Below are positions 1 to 9,233 of a DNA stretch of 64,000 nt, piece after piece. The position numbers and the translations under genes are program-made. The notes beneath the pieces were generated by a model. The model saw only the letters and a list, made by a program, of their open reading frames with translations, did not search any database and was not told the DNA's origin. The first letter of the stretch is position 1. Every line of letters begins with the position of its first letter. The stretch spans positions 23,262 to 87,261 of the forward strand of contig NZ_VOSW01000036.1 of NCBI RefSeq assembly GCF_009690905.1, read 5' to 3'. Source of the DNA: Paraburkholderia madseniana. Its GTDB lineage: Bacteria; Pseudomonadota; Gammaproteobacteria; Burkholderiales; Burkholderiaceae.

Positions 1-38
1 TTAAAGGTGGGGCATGCTGCGGTTGGAGAGGGCCGGAT

Positions 39-983
39 TCAGGTCGCGCCTGTTTTCGCCATATAGTCCAGGTATGGTTTCGGCCAGCACATCTCGACAT
101 GGCCGACACCCTTGACGCCATCGATCTCGACCGACATCGATCCCTCATTCAGGGTCGCGAGCGGACTGACCTTGAATTCGAATAGCGCAAACGTGGTACC
201 GCGCACATGCGTTGTTCTTCCGAGTGCATCGGTGACGACGGCATCGATGCCCGTATGCCTGAGCAGGGCATCGTGCTCGAAGCTAACGTCAACCGACCTC
301 ACTTCCGCAATTTTTCCATCGCGCTGCACGTAGCCGCGCAGAATATTGCGACCGAGCGCCTGGATATCAAAAAAATGCACGGAAGTATCCGGCCCGGCTT
401 GCGCCTCCAGCCACTTCCAGTGCTGCGCCACACCCCAATCACGCCTACCCCAGGAGTGGTCGCGGTGACCCATTGTGTCGAAAGGAATCTCGCGATCGCC
501 AAGGCGCAATACGCCGCTGACCTGGCCGGCCTGCTCGAAGCGGTCGTCGGCCAGCCATTGCGGACAGCCGTCGGCATGCGAGCCGTAGTTGTACGCGGGA
601 TGCGTTGCTTCGAAGTGGTATTGCAGGCTTACCCCATCGCCGGAATAGGCAAGGTCCGCCGTCTGCAATACGGCACCATGCGCGACGCGCACCTTGCCGA
701 CGCGCCAGTCGTCGAAGCCCTGTTCGTGTGGAACGGGAATGCCGTCGACCGCTTCAAAAATTGGCACGGAACCCGCTCCAGGGCCAAAGACGCATAGTGC
801 GGCGCCGGCTTTGCTTTCGCCATTGACCCATGTATAGACAAATGCCGCAATATTCTCCTCGGGCAGTTGCAACATGAATACCAATGATTCGCGCGCGAGG
901 GGATCATTGCGCAGGCGATGGCGACCGTCATGCACCGGGTCGAGGGAAAACTTCGTTTTGAACTGCTCTGATGGTTCGCTCAT
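39..983 (-). CDS. DUF7064/7065-type (lipocalin-like) protein
   Basis: 314 residues. It resembles the uncharacterised DUF7065/DUF7064 proteins, distantly related to CrtC/AttH lipocalin-like folds, that occur in steroid, terpenoid and hydrophobic-substrate catabolic clusters. The sequence is soluble, rich in beta-strand-like segments and has no signal peptide. Conserved-looking stretches are GHRDHSWGRRDW near residue 170 and HFFDIQ near residue 203. The start ATG at 983 follows an AGGTGAC Shine-Dalgarno-like stretch. It is the last gene of the minus-strand run from the flavoprotein and molybdenum genes, so a role in handling a hydrophobic pathway substrate is likely by context. The biochemical function is unknown. 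Confidence 0.6.
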   Translation of the reverse strand: MSEPSEQFKTKFSLDPVHDGRHRLRNDPLARESLVFMLQLPEENIAAFVYTWVNGESKAGAALCVFGPGAGSVPIFEAVDGIPVPHEQGFDDWRVGKVRVAHGAVLQTADLAYSGDGVSLQYHFEATHPAYNYGSHADGCPQWLADDRFEQAGQVSGVLRLGDREIPFDTMGHRDHSWGRRDWGVAQHWKWLEAQAGPDTSVHFFDIQALGRNILRGYVQRDGKIAEVRSVDVSFEHDALLRHTGIDAVVTDALGRTTHVRGTTFALFEFKVSPLATLNEGSMSVEIDGVKGVGHVEMCWPKPYLDYMAKTGAT

Positions 984-1035
984 GTCACCTCGTTGCCAGA
1001 GAAAGTTTCAGCAGTGTTTGCAATACGTTTCGGCC

Positions 1036-1296
1036 CTAACGCAGGTACGTGATCAAAATAACTGCCGTACAAGCCACCGTCCATGCTTCGAACAGCAAGC
1101 GCCACCGAAACGGAGCGCGGCCCAGCTCCATAAAATTAATCATGATCAGTCTCACTTTGATGGCCGCAATCGCCAGGATCAGAACCGTCACGGTAGTCGG
1201 GGCAATGCCATCCTTCGAGAGCCACCAGGTACTCGCACAGGTAGCGAGCATGAGAAGCATCCAGACAGCACTCACCGGACTTAACAGGATGCGCAT
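1036..1296 (-). CDS. Cytochrome c oxidase subunit IV-like membrane protein
   Basis: 86 residues with three hydrophobic segments (about 8-25, 33-52 and 66-84), matching the size and topology of the prokaryotic subunit IV (COX4_pro/CyoD-like) family. It begins 3 bp after the end of the subunit III-like gene, so the two are almost certainly translated together. No subunit I or II gene (the catalytic haem-copper core) is present nearby, so this pair is unlikely to be a conventional terminal oxidase. It may be an accessory membrane module for the neighbouring redox enzymes. Confidence 0.65.
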   Translation of the reverse strand: MRILLSPVSAVWMLLMLATCASTWWLSKDGIAPTTVTVLILAIAAIKVRLIMINFMELGRAPFRWRLLFEAWTVACTAVILITYLR

Positions 1297-1299
1297 GTT

Positions 1300-1875
1300 C
1301 TACTTCATCAAATAAAGGAGTGGGAAAAGGAAGATCCATAGCAGATCGACCATATGCCAGAACGAGGCACCGCTTTCGAGACCGGTGCAATTCTTGCCGT
1401 TGTAAGCGCCAAGTCGCGCTTTCTTCCAGAGGATGACGAGAACTACGATGCCCCCGACGACATGCAACAGATGGATGCCCGTCAAAATAAAATAGAACAT
1501 GTAGAAATCGTTAGTGAGCATCGATATCCCGGCGCTCATTTTCTCGGTGTATTCAACAATTTTAAGCACGCCGAACGTGGCCCCGCAGAGAACACCAATG
1601 GCGATGAAATGGGGCACGTGCCGCAGCCTGTTCGCTTTGGCCGCTTGTACCGCCATGACTACAAACCAGGAACTGGTCAGCAGGATCAGCGTATTGATTC
1701 CGCCGTAGTTGAAGTTGAGCGTTTGCCGACAGAGATTGAATAGATCGAGGTTTTTGCCGCGTTCAATAACGAACGCGGCAAAGAGCAGGCCGAACACCAT
1801 CATGTCGGCGGCGATAAAGACAAAGACGCCTTCCGCTCCGGGCAAGCGTCGTGGGTGATTCAGAGTGGCTGTCAC
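1300..1875 (-). CDS. Cytochrome c oxidase subunit III-like (NorE-like) protein
   Basis: 191 residues with five hydrophobic segments, the usual layout of haem-copper oxidase subunit III/NorE. Typical features are FVFIAADMMVFGLLFAAF in the first helix (Asp where many family members have Glu), FYMFYFILTGIHLLHVVGG in the middle and a C-terminal SFWHMVDLLWIFLFPLLYL block. The likely start is GTG at 1875 with a weak GAAAG ribosome-binding site. It lies directly downstream of the 4-segment membrane protein and upstream of the subunit IV-like gene. There is no subunit I or II in this window, which makes a respiratory oxidase role doubtful. Confidence 0.75.
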   Translation of the reverse strand: MTATLNHPRRLPGAEGVFVFIAADMMVFGLLFAAFVIERGKNLDLFNLCRQTLNFNYGGINTLILLTSSWFVVMAVQAAKANRLRHVPHFIAIGVLCGATFGVLKIVEYTEKMSAGISMLTNDFYMFYFILTGIHLLHVVGGIVVLVILWKKARLGAYNGKNCTGLESGASFWHMVDLLWIFLFPLLYLMK

Positions 1876-1881
1876 GATCTT

Positions 1882-2655
1882 TCAAGTTGAAGAGATTGCT
1901 GGAAATCCGGCCTCGGAGATGGAACTGGCAACAAGGTCCGTGTCCTCTTGCTCGATCCGAGTGATTGCACGGATCACATAGAAGGACGTGGCGAATACCC
2001 ACGCATACCAGGCGAGAAAGGCGACCCAGAAATTGAACATGCCCTGGAAGGCGAATGGACCGGTCTTGAAGAAAGGGATGAGGCTGACTGGAAAGAATGT
2101 TGCGCAGGTAAAGAAGCCCCACCAGCAGACCCAGGCCGGCATCAAGGGCTCGGCGCGCTTGTCGCGCAGAAACACCACACAGATCGCGAAAATCTGGAAC
2201 GTTGTCACCATGTAAGCGAGGTCGATAATCATCCAGCCCATGTAATAGAGCGTGTGAATGAGTTCCGGCGTCAGAATTGATGTTTCCATGGCGGCGGTCA
2301 GCCAGGTACCGCAGGCGATCAGCAGAGGACAAACAGTGATGGTGGCGCCCATCATTTCAAGACTGGACAGAAGACCGTCCGGCCCCTCGATGCGGCGCAT
2401 GACTTTGGACACGGCACAACCCCAGGCCATGTAAAAGGCTGCGCCGACCATGCAAACGGACATGCCTACACGCAGCGCCAGATTGTTTTCAAGGTAGTGG
2501 GCCGCGATCTGCGCTGGTGTGACGTCGGCGCCGATCGGGGGCATGTTATGGGACAGGATGCCCCAGAAGTAACAGAAAATCGCCATGAAGATGGGACCGC
2601 ACCAGGCGAGCAACCGCCACATCCCGTAGTCAGTACCTTGAGCATTTTGATTCAT
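1882..2655 (-). CDS. Polytopic membrane protein of unknown function
   Basis: About 257 residues starting at MNQNAQG. The ATG at 2655 is preferred over one five codons upstream because GGAAGAGG lies just ahead of it. Seven or so hydrophobic segments are visible, for example near residues 12-34, 62-80, 95-120, 140-160, 175-200 and 215-240. I do not recognise a named family. It is followed 6 bp later by the oxidase subunit III-like gene, and the three membrane genes read as one unit downstream of the molybdenum enzyme, so it may be a quinone-interacting or structural partner of that module. Confidence 0.6.
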   Translation of the reverse strand: MNQNAQGTDYGMWRLLAWCGPIFMAIFCYFWGILSHNMPPIGADVTPAQIAAHYLENNLALRVGMSVCMVGAAFYMAWGCAVSKVMRRIEGPDGLLSSLEMMGATITVCPLLIACGTWLTAAMETSILTPELIHTLYYMGWMIIDLAYMVTTFQIFAICVVFLRDKRAEPLMPAWVCWWGFFTCATFFPVSLIPFFKTGPFAFQGMFNFWVAFLAWYAWVFATSFYVIRAITRIEQEDTDLVASSISEAGFPAISST

Positions 2656-2707
2656 GATTACCTCTTCCAAATTGAGTTGACACTACGCCAATAAAAGGCT
2701 GGGATCG

Positions 2708-4987
2708 CTACGCTACGTCCAGAGTCGGCGCCGGCACGGCGGCCGTCCGTGCTACACCGACGGTGAAACCCGTGAGGACCGCATTGCCACTGGGAATGTC
2801 GATGTCGAATTCCGAGGCGACCAGATTCGAATTGACGCCAGGCCGTGTGCGCGCATAGGACAGACGCGCATCGGGTGCGTCGTGTCCCCAGCCGTGCGGC
2901 ATGCTGATGACACCAGGCATGATTTCGTCCGAAACGGTCACCGGCACCGTGATCATCTTGTCGTTCCGACTAATCTCGACGCGGTCGCCCGTCTTGACCT
3001 GAAGGCGCTCCGCGTCGTTCGGATGCAGCATGGCCGTGCATTTGTCCGGGCCGCGATTGAACGCGCGGATGTTGTGCATCCAGGAATTGATCGAGTGCAG
3101 CTGGCGCCGGCCGATCATGATCATTCGGTCGCTGGTCGTGTACTGCGTCATCGCTTCGCGCAGGCGCGGCGCTTCCCGCATCAGCAGCTCGGGCGCCAGT
3201 TCGACCTTGCCGCTCGGCGTGCCCAGCGCCTGCGGAAGGCGCTCGAATAGCGGGCCTAGGTCGATGCCGTGATCCGCCGCCTTGACCTTCGATAAGGTAA
3301 GGCCGTCAGGCTTGGCTCCGAACTTGTCGCCGAAATGATGCGTGCGCAGCAGGATTTCATAGATGCGGTCGCTGCCCTGCTTCTCCTCCAGCAGCTCCAG
3401 GGCCTGGGCAGCCGTCTTGCCGCCCAGGCCGCCGCCGGCCTGCGCGCCCTGCAGAAAGAACTCAGCGAGCGCATTGTCGACGGCCTGCTCGGAGATATCG
3501 GAGAGCTTGGCGGCCAGGGACAGCATGATCTCGCCGTCGGACTTCGTACCCGGGATCGGCTCGAACACCTTGTCGACCCACTTGGCGACATGGCGCACGG
3601 CCAGTGTCGTCGTGAAAATCGGCCAGTCCGAACGGTCCAGGTGGCCCGAGCCGGGCAGGATCAGATCGGCATGGCGGCTCGTCTCGCCCACATAGATATC
3701 GACCGCCACCATGAAATCCAGCGAGGACAGCGCCTTCGACAACTGTGGGCCGTTGGGCACGCTGATGACCGGATTGGCGCACATCGTGAGCAGGCCCCGG
3801 ATCTGTCCTTGTCCGGGCGTGAGAATCTCCTCGGCCAGGACGACCGCGGGCAACTGGCCGGCGACTTCCGGCAGTCCGCGCACCCGCGAATGCCAGCGGT
3901 GATGCGGCGCCACACCGTTCCGGTAACGTTCGTTCAGGAAGATCGAAGGCGTCACTCCCATAGGGATCATGGCGCCGCCGGGACGGTCGAGATTTCCTGT
4001 CAGCGCATTGACCACGTCGATCAGCCAGCTGGTCACCGAACCGAAAGGCTGCTGGGATGACCCGGTTCGCCCATAGCAGACGGCCGATGGAGCGCCGGCA
4101 AAATCGCGGGCGATCTCCCTGATCGTCTCGGCAGGGATGCCACTGGCCGCGGCGAGCTCCGGCAGCGAGAACGACCTCGCCAAGGCGGCGACCTCCTGCA
4201 CGCCATTGACATGCGTCTCCAGTCTGCCGAGCTTGACAAGGTTCTCGTCGAAGAGCACCCGCAACAGCCCCAGCAGGAAGTAAGGGTCGGTGCCCGGTCG
4301 AATGGGCAGGTGTCGATTCGCCAAGGCCGCTGTTTCGGTTCGGCGCGGGTCCACCACTACCACCTGGCCACCACGCTGCCGGATTTCCTCCATGCGCCGG
4401 CCGAAGCCGGGCGCCGTCATCAGGCTGCCCCCCGAGATACAGGGGTTAGCGCCCAGAATGAGAAGGTAGTCGGTGCGCTCGACGTCCGGCACCGGAATCA
4501 ACGACTGGTCGCCGAATACCAGGCCTGTTGACAGCACCTTGGGCAGATGGTCGACCGAGGTTGAAGAGTACAGCGAGCGTGTGCCCAGCGCCATCGCGCA
4601 GCTCAGCGTGTACAGCAGTCCGCCCGGATTGTGTGCGGTAGGATTGCCGACGTAAATCGCGTTGGCGTCCGCGCCATACTTGTGCGAAATGTCCTTGAAG
4701 CGTTCGGCCGCCAACTCGAGGGCATCCTGCCAGCTGATTTCCTCGAAATCCTTGCCTCGGCGGCGCAGTGGTTTGGCGAGTACATCACGGTCTTCACGCA
4801 ACGCTTTCATGCCCTGGCTTTTGGGGCAGACGAAACCACGGCTGAGCGGGTCATGCTCGTCGCCGCGAATATCCAGCACGGTTCGCGTCTCCCTATCGGC
4901 GGTCACCACGACGCCGCACCCTGCTTCGCAGATGGGGCACTTGCGAACGTGCCGGCTCAGACTTCCTTCCATGCTTGTAGCGCTCAT
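2708..4987 (-). CDS. Molybdopterin-dependent oxidoreductase (DMSO reductase family)
   Basis: 759 residues. The N-terminus carries a [4Fe-4S] motif with Cys17, Cys20, Cys24 and Cys54, followed by the molybdopterin-guanine dinucleotide domains (DYLLILGANPCISGG near 180, VVVVDPRRTETA near 210) and a C-terminal MGD-binding domain (GDRVEISR, MPHGWGH). There is no Tat signal, so it should be cytoplasmic. The region where formate dehydrogenase and Nap carry the Mo-ligating Cys/Sec reads YSSTSVDHLP, so no Cys is evident there. The ATG at 4987 is chosen for the GGAGGA in front of it. A ferredoxin and a ferredoxin-NADP reductase gene follow upstream in the same unit, which suggests ferredoxin-coupled electron transfer. 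The substrate is unknown. Confidence 0.8.
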   Translation of the reverse strand: MSATSMEGSLSRHVRKCPICEAGCGVVVTADRETRTVLDIRGDEHDPLSRGFVCPKSQGMKALREDRDVLAKPLRRRGKDFEEISWQDALELAAERFKDISHKYGADANAIYVGNPTAHNPGGLLYTLSCAMALGTRSLYSSTSVDHLPKVLSTGLVFGDQSLIPVPDVERTDYLLILGANPCISGGSLMTAPGFGRRMEEIRQRGGQVVVVDPRRTETAALANRHLPIRPGTDPYFLLGLLRVLFDENLVKLGRLETHVNGVQEVAALARSFSLPELAAASGIPAETIREIARDFAGAPSAVCYGRTGSSQQPFGSVTSWLIDVVNALTGNLDRPGGAMIPMGVTPSIFLNERYRNGVAPHHRWHSRVRGLPEVAGQLPAVVLAEEILTPGQGQIRGLLTMCANPVISVPNGPQLSKALSSLDFMVAVDIYVGETSRHADLILPGSGHLDRSDWPIFTTTLAVRHVAKWVDKVFEPIPGTKSDGEIMLSLAAKLSDISEQAVDNALAEFFLQGAQAGGGLGGKTAAQALELLEEKQGSDRIYEILLRTHHFGDKFGAKPDGLTLSKVKAADHGIDLGPLFERLPQALGTPSGKVELAPELLMREAPRLREAMTQYTTSDRMIMIGRRQLHSINSWMHNIRAFNRGPDKCTAMLHPNDAERLQVKTGDRVEISRNDKMITVPVTVSDEIMPGVISMPHGWGHDAPDARLSYARTRPGVNSNLVASEFDIDIPSGNAVLTGFTVGVARTAAVPAPTLDVA

Positions 4988-5020
4988 CGTACGTTCCTCC
5001 AACTTCACACCTGACGGCGA

Positions 5021-5356
5021 TCACTCGCTCTGTGGCTGTTCGCTGAAGAATTTCTCGAACTTGCCCGACATCCCCTTGTATTCGTCGGCGTCGGGGAAGT
5101 CCCGTCGGTGTTCGACCATTTTTGGCCAGACGGCCGAGAGCTGCCTGTTGAGCGCCAGCCAGCGCGCGGCTTCCGGTTTGCTGCCAGCGACAATGGCTTG
5201 ACTGGGGCAGATCGGGACGCAGGCAGCGCAATCGATGCAGGTCACCGGATCGATGACCAGCATGACTTCGCCGCCGCGAAAGCACTCCACCGGGCATACG
5301 TCAACGCAGTCTGTGTATTTGCATCGTATGCAGGAGTCTGTAACGACATAGGTCAT
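5021..5356 (-). CDS. 7Fe (3Fe-4S/4Fe-4S) ferredoxin, FdxA type
   Basis: 111 residues. Two cluster motifs are visible: DSCIRCKYTDCVDVCP near residues 8-22 and a classical CIDCAACVPICP near 40-51, followed by a 55-residue tail as in FdxA ferredoxins. It should carry electrons between the FprA-type reductase encoded just upstream in the operon and an acceptor such as the molybdenum enzyme encoded 33 bp downstream, or one of the oxygenases. The three genes are in the same orientation with short gaps. Confidence 0.85.
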   Translation of the reverse strand: MTYVVTDSCIRCKYTDCVDVCPVECFRGGEVMLVIDPVTCIDCAACVPICPSQAIVAGSKPEAARWLALNRQLSAVWPKMVEHRRDFPDADEYKGMSGKFEKFFSEQPQSE

Positions 5357-5376
5357 GATCGTTTCCTCACTTCGTT

Positions 5377-6702
5377 TTACGCGCTCGCGGCGCTCACTCG
5401 GTCAATACCGCATATGCCTAACATTTCTTCGACGGTGTGAAATTTCCTGCGGGGTGCTCCTCCGGTCGCGCGTGTGCATTCAGCGCGATCGATTGCCTTC
5501 CAGTCCTCGAACACGACAGGACGGATGCCGCGTTCTGCCAGCAACTTGTCCAGCCCAGAAGGACCTTCACCACCGATAGCGGAGACTTCCTTACTGATGC
5601 GAGCGGCGATCTGAGCGGCATCGGCTCTATTGGTTGCGATGGTTCCACCCGGCCCTCGTCTCGCCCATCCGGTGCAGTACAGGCCTTCCTCGATTCGACC
5701 ATCCTCATGCAGGAAGGACCCGCGCCGCTCATCGATATTCAGAGGCGCCAATCGCTTCACGCGGTAGCCGATACAACTGATCACCACATCGCACCGAACA
5801 TTGAAAAATGAGCGCGTGCCTTCGACGATGTTTCCGTTCATCCGCATTCGCTCGAAGCGCATCGCTTCCACTCGCGTGCGGCCGATGATCTCGACTGGCC
5901 TTCCGAGGAATTGAAGCTCGATAGCGCGGGCCTTTCCTGACATTGCAGAGTTGGAGAAGCGGGCCAGAGCATTCAGCATGGACGCTTGCGGCGCCGGAAG
6001 GCTCGCGATGACCGTGCTATCCGGGAACTCTGTTCCTGTCGGCAAGGATAGAGAAACATCTGCTGCTTCGCCCAACTCCTCCAGCTCCTTGACCGAAAAG
6101 CGAGCATCCATGGGGCTGCGCCGTCCGGCCAGCACGACTTTTCGTACGCGCGACTCGCGCAGCATGTCCATCGCGCGAGGAGATATATCGGTCTGCGCAA
6201 GCGAATCGACGGGCTTTGTCAGTAGCCGAGCCACGTCAATCGCGACATTGCCGTTGCCGATAACCATCACGGTTTCCGGCAGCTCGGCAATTTCCAACTC
6301 TGCGTGATCAGGATGGGCGTTGTACCAACCGGTGAATCGAGCCGATCCCCACACGCCAGGCAGGTGTTCTCCAGGGATATCCAGCGTGTTGTCGACAGGA
6401 CAACCACAGGCTAGTACCACTGCGTCGTAGAGTTCTCGCAGACGGTCGAGTGAAACCGCCTGGCCAATCTCGACGCCGCCGAGAAACCGAACACCATGCC
6501 TGGAAAAGGCCTGTTCGAAACGCTGCGTCACCGCTCTGACAGACGCGTGATCTGGCGCAACGCCGGAGCGAACGAGCCCGAACGGCGTCGGCAGCCGATC
6601 TATTACGTCGATCAGCGGTGGAGTCGGTACATGCCTTTGCAGAGCCTCCACGAGATACATACCCGCTGGACCGCTGCCAACGACTGCTACAGAAATCGGC
6701 AT
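5377..6702 (-). CDS. fprA: Ferredoxin-NADP+ reductase, FprA/adrenodoxin-reductase type
   Basis: 441 residues. The N-terminal FAD Rossmann motif VAVVGSGPAGMY, the PFGLVRSGVAPDH block, the NADP-binding VMVIGNGNVAIDVARLL near residue 150, and TGWARRGPGGTIATNR near the C-terminus are signatures of the mycobacterial FprA/adrenodoxin reductase family. It transfers electrons from NADPH to ferredoxin. The ATG at 6702 is used because GAGGAGAGG precedes it; an in-frame upstream ATG at 6753 would overlap the RND gene. Position next to the ferredoxin gene supports that pairing. Confidence 0.85.
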   Translation of the reverse strand: MPISVAVVGSGPAGMYLVEALQRHVPTPPLIDVIDRLPTPFGLVRSGVAPDHASVRAVTQRFEQAFSRHGVRFLGGVEIGQAVSLDRLRELYDAVVLACGCPVDNTLDIPGEHLPGVWGSARFTGWYNAHPDHAELEIAELPETVMVIGNGNVAIDVARLLTKPVDSLAQTDISPRAMDMLRESRVRKVVLAGRRSPMDARFSVKELEELGEAADVSLSLPTGTEFPDSTVIASLPAPQASMLNALARFSNSAMSGKARAIELQFLGRPVEIIGRTRVEAMRFERMRMNGNIVEGTRSFFNVRCDVVISCIGYRVKRLAPLNIDERRGSFLHEDGRIEEGLYCTGWARRGPGGTIATNRADAAQIAARISKEVSAIGGEGPSGLDKLLAERGIRPVVFEDWKAIDRAECTRATGGAPRRKFHTVEEMLGICGIDRVSAASA

Positions 6703-6745
6703 CACAAATTCCTCTCCTCTTACAACGCGCGCAGCGACGTCTGCG

Positions 6746-9190
6746 TCAATCATTGGCGACGCGCCGGCCTGGTTTGCTGCTCACTGCCCGGGTGGGGCAC
6801 TCCCACGCCGGATCCTCCACCTTCCGATGCCGTTTGGCCGGCGTGCTGTATTTTGACTCGCTGCGTTTTCCCACGATGAACTCTGGCCTGAAGACGTAGA
6901 CCATGGCGGGCATGATGAACAAGGCACTGAATGCCGAAACGAAGAGCCAGATCGCCATCAACAGCCCCATTTCCGCCTGAAAACGCAGCGACGACTGCAG
7001 CCACAGCACCACGCTCACGGTCAGCGTCAGAGACGTGATCAGCACGCCTTTGCCCGCAGTGCGCAACGACTGTTGAATTGCCAGCTTCAGATCGTTGTGG
7101 TGATGGAGTTCCTCGCGGATTCCATCGACGACGTAGAACGCATAATCGACACCCAGCCCAATCCCGAGTGCGGCGACAGGCAAGGTGCTCAGAGTCATGC
7201 CGATGCCCTTCCAGGCCATGAAGCTGAAGGTAATGGTGTTGGAAAGCATGACCGGCACCATGAAAAAGATTCCTGCCCGCGTCGAGCGATAGGCGACGGC
7301 ACAGCAGATGACCAGCCAGAGTAGTGCCAGCGCAACGCTTTCGATCTGCCCGGAGAGGATCACTTCGTTGACGGCCGCGGTGACGCCGATCACGCCCCCG
7401 GCCAGTAGGTAGGAGCCTTGCTTCAAGGGGTTGTCAGCGATGAATTCCTTGAGCCGCTGCACCGCCGTCCGAATGCTGCCACCGCGATGATCCTTGAAAT
7501 AGAAGGTCACCGGTGCGTACTGAAACTTGGGGTCTACAAATTGGGCAGACTCACCTGCATCGGCCCCCCACATGTAGAACAACTCGCCGTTCTCGTTCTT
7601 GGTTTTGCCGAACTCCTGATAGCGCGGATTGTCCTCGCGCAGGATCCGGTTGACTGACGGAATGACGTCCGCAATCGACAGACTCCCCCCGATCTCCGGC
7701 TGCGCGGCCATGAAGCGCTGCATCGAAACCATATTTTCGAGCACCGCAGGCTCTTTGACGTCGTCGGGCTTCGTTCCCGCGAAGACCGCGTACATGCGGT
7801 CCGCCCCCTGGAACTGCCGATTGACCGCCGCTGAGTCCTGGTTATAGCGCGAGTCTTGCCAAAGAATCGGCGAACCGGCATCTGCGTCGCCGATCTGAAG
7901 CCTGAAGGCATAGAGGCCCGAGCCGACGAAAACCGCCGCGGCACCTGCCACCACTACGTAACGCCATCTGGAGGCGGCAACCGAGATGGCCAGCGTAAGC
8001 ACGCGATCGAGCAGCGGCGAAACGTCGAACGGGTGAGCGCAGCCCTTGGGTTTCTTGAGCCACGACAGTAGCACCGGCGTCATGACGCAGGCGCTTACGG
8101 CGATGGTCAGTACCCAGATGGTCCCGATGACCGCTACCTTCTGCATGAGCGGAATCGGCGTGAGCACCACCACGACCATGCAGCCCGCGTCGGCGATCAC
8201 CCCGAGCATGCCTGGCTTGAAGAGCTGGAGCATCGCGGAGCTGGCAGCCGCACGCGTCGTCTCGGCCCCAGCCGCCAGTTCATCGCCGAATCTCGACACC
8301 AGTTGCACCGAATGCGAGATGGATCGGGCGGTAATCAGGAAAGCGATGACAATGACCAGTGGATCGAGGTTGAAACCAAGGAGCGAGGCGAAGCCGAGCG
8401 CCCAGATCGCACTGGTCAGGCCTGCCAGCAGCGGCAGTAGCGTGCCGCGCCAGGTCCGCGCGATCAGAAACAGGAGTGCTACCAGGCAGCCGATAGTGAA
8501 AAGAAAGATGTGCAAGGTTTCCGGGACGTAATAGTTCACCCAGCCATAGAGCATCGGCTCGCCGACCACGCTGACCTGCACGCCTTCGCCTTGCGCGGCC
8601 TCGGCCAGCTTGGTGATCTGCGGAAAGATCTTGTTGTAGTCGACCAGGCTCTCATAGAAGTCGACCGTAATCAGCGTTGACTTCAGATCTCGTGAAACGT
8701 ACGGCCCGTAGATCAACGGACTGTTGAGCACAGAGGACTTCAGCGCCTGCATCTCTTGTTGCGTCTTCGGAATATCCGGCCACATGACAGGCCGTGCTTC
8801 AATGGCGTCGGTCGACGCCCTGATTTCCCTTAGCTTGTTCGAAGCAAGCGAAACGATCTGGGTCGAGTTCACGCCATCGACCAATGGCAGTTCATTCGTA
8901 ATTTTTCTGACTTTTTCGAGCACCTTCTGATTGAAGATATCGCCCTGCTTTACCTCAAGCATGACGCTGATCACGTTTGAGCCGCCAAAGTGCTCCTGAA
9001 ATCGCTCATGTACCTGAACGTAAGGGTGACTGCGCGGCAGCAGGTCTTCAAATACCGTCTTGACGTGTACGCGTGCGGCGAAGAGCGTCATCACCAGCGT
9101 CAGCAGGAGGTAAGCTCCGGCCACGGCCACACGGTTTCGGATGCAGAATTCGACGAAGTTCTGAAGCTTGGTATACGTAAGGTCTTTCAC
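6746..9190 (-). CDS. RND-superfamily (MMPL) transporter
   Basis: 814 residues with the duplicated RND layout: a hydrophobic helix near 20-40, a long periplasmic domain to about 225, a five-to-six-helix bundle at about 230-385, a helix near 410-430, a second periplasmic domain, and a final helix bundle at about 610-765. This two-fold MMPL/hydrophobe exporter type commonly sits with YCF48, DUF1329 and DUF1302 genes, as here. The GTG start at 9190 has GGAGAG seven bases upstream. Together with the next three genes it probably forms an inner-membrane-to-outer-membrane route for a hydrophobic substrate or metabolite. The direction of transport cannot be read from sequence. Confidence 0.8.
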   Translation of the reverse strand: MKDLTYTKLQNFVEFCIRNRVAVAGAYLLLTLVMTLFAARVHVKTVFEDLLPRSHPYVQVHERFQEHFGGSNVISVMLEVKQGDIFNQKVLEKVRKITNELPLVDGVNSTQIVSLASNKLREIRASTDAIEARPVMWPDIPKTQQEMQALKSSVLNSPLIYGPYVSRDLKSTLITVDFYESLVDYNKIFPQITKLAEAAQGEGVQVSVVGEPMLYGWVNYYVPETLHIFLFTIGCLVALLFLIARTWRGTLLPLLAGLTSAIWALGFASLLGFNLDPLVIVIAFLITARSISHSVQLVSRFGDELAAGAETTRAAASSAMLQLFKPGMLGVIADAGCMVVVVLTPIPLMQKVAVIGTIWVLTIAVSACVMTPVLLSWLKKPKGCAHPFDVSPLLDRVLTLAISVAASRWRYVVVAGAAAVFVGSGLYAFRLQIGDADAGSPILWQDSRYNQDSAAVNRQFQGADRMYAVFAGTKPDDVKEPAVLENMVSMQRFMAAQPEIGGSLSIADVIPSVNRILREDNPRYQEFGKTKNENGELFYMWGADAGESAQFVDPKFQYAPVTFYFKDHRGGSIRTAVQRLKEFIADNPLKQGSYLLAGGVIGVTAAVNEVILSGQIESVALALLWLVICCAVAYRSTRAGIFFMVPVMLSNTITFSFMAWKGIGMTLSTLPVAALGIGLGVDYAFYVVDGIREELHHHNDLKLAIQQSLRTAGKGVLITSLTLTVSVVLWLQSSLRFQAEMGLLMAIWLFVSAFSALFIMPAMVYVFRPEFIVGKRSESKYSTPAKRHRKVEDPAWECPTRAVSSKPGRRVAND

Positions 9191-9233
9191 AGTGTTGCTC
9201 TCCGGATTGCCGCGCTCTTTGCTCGCCCCGTGC

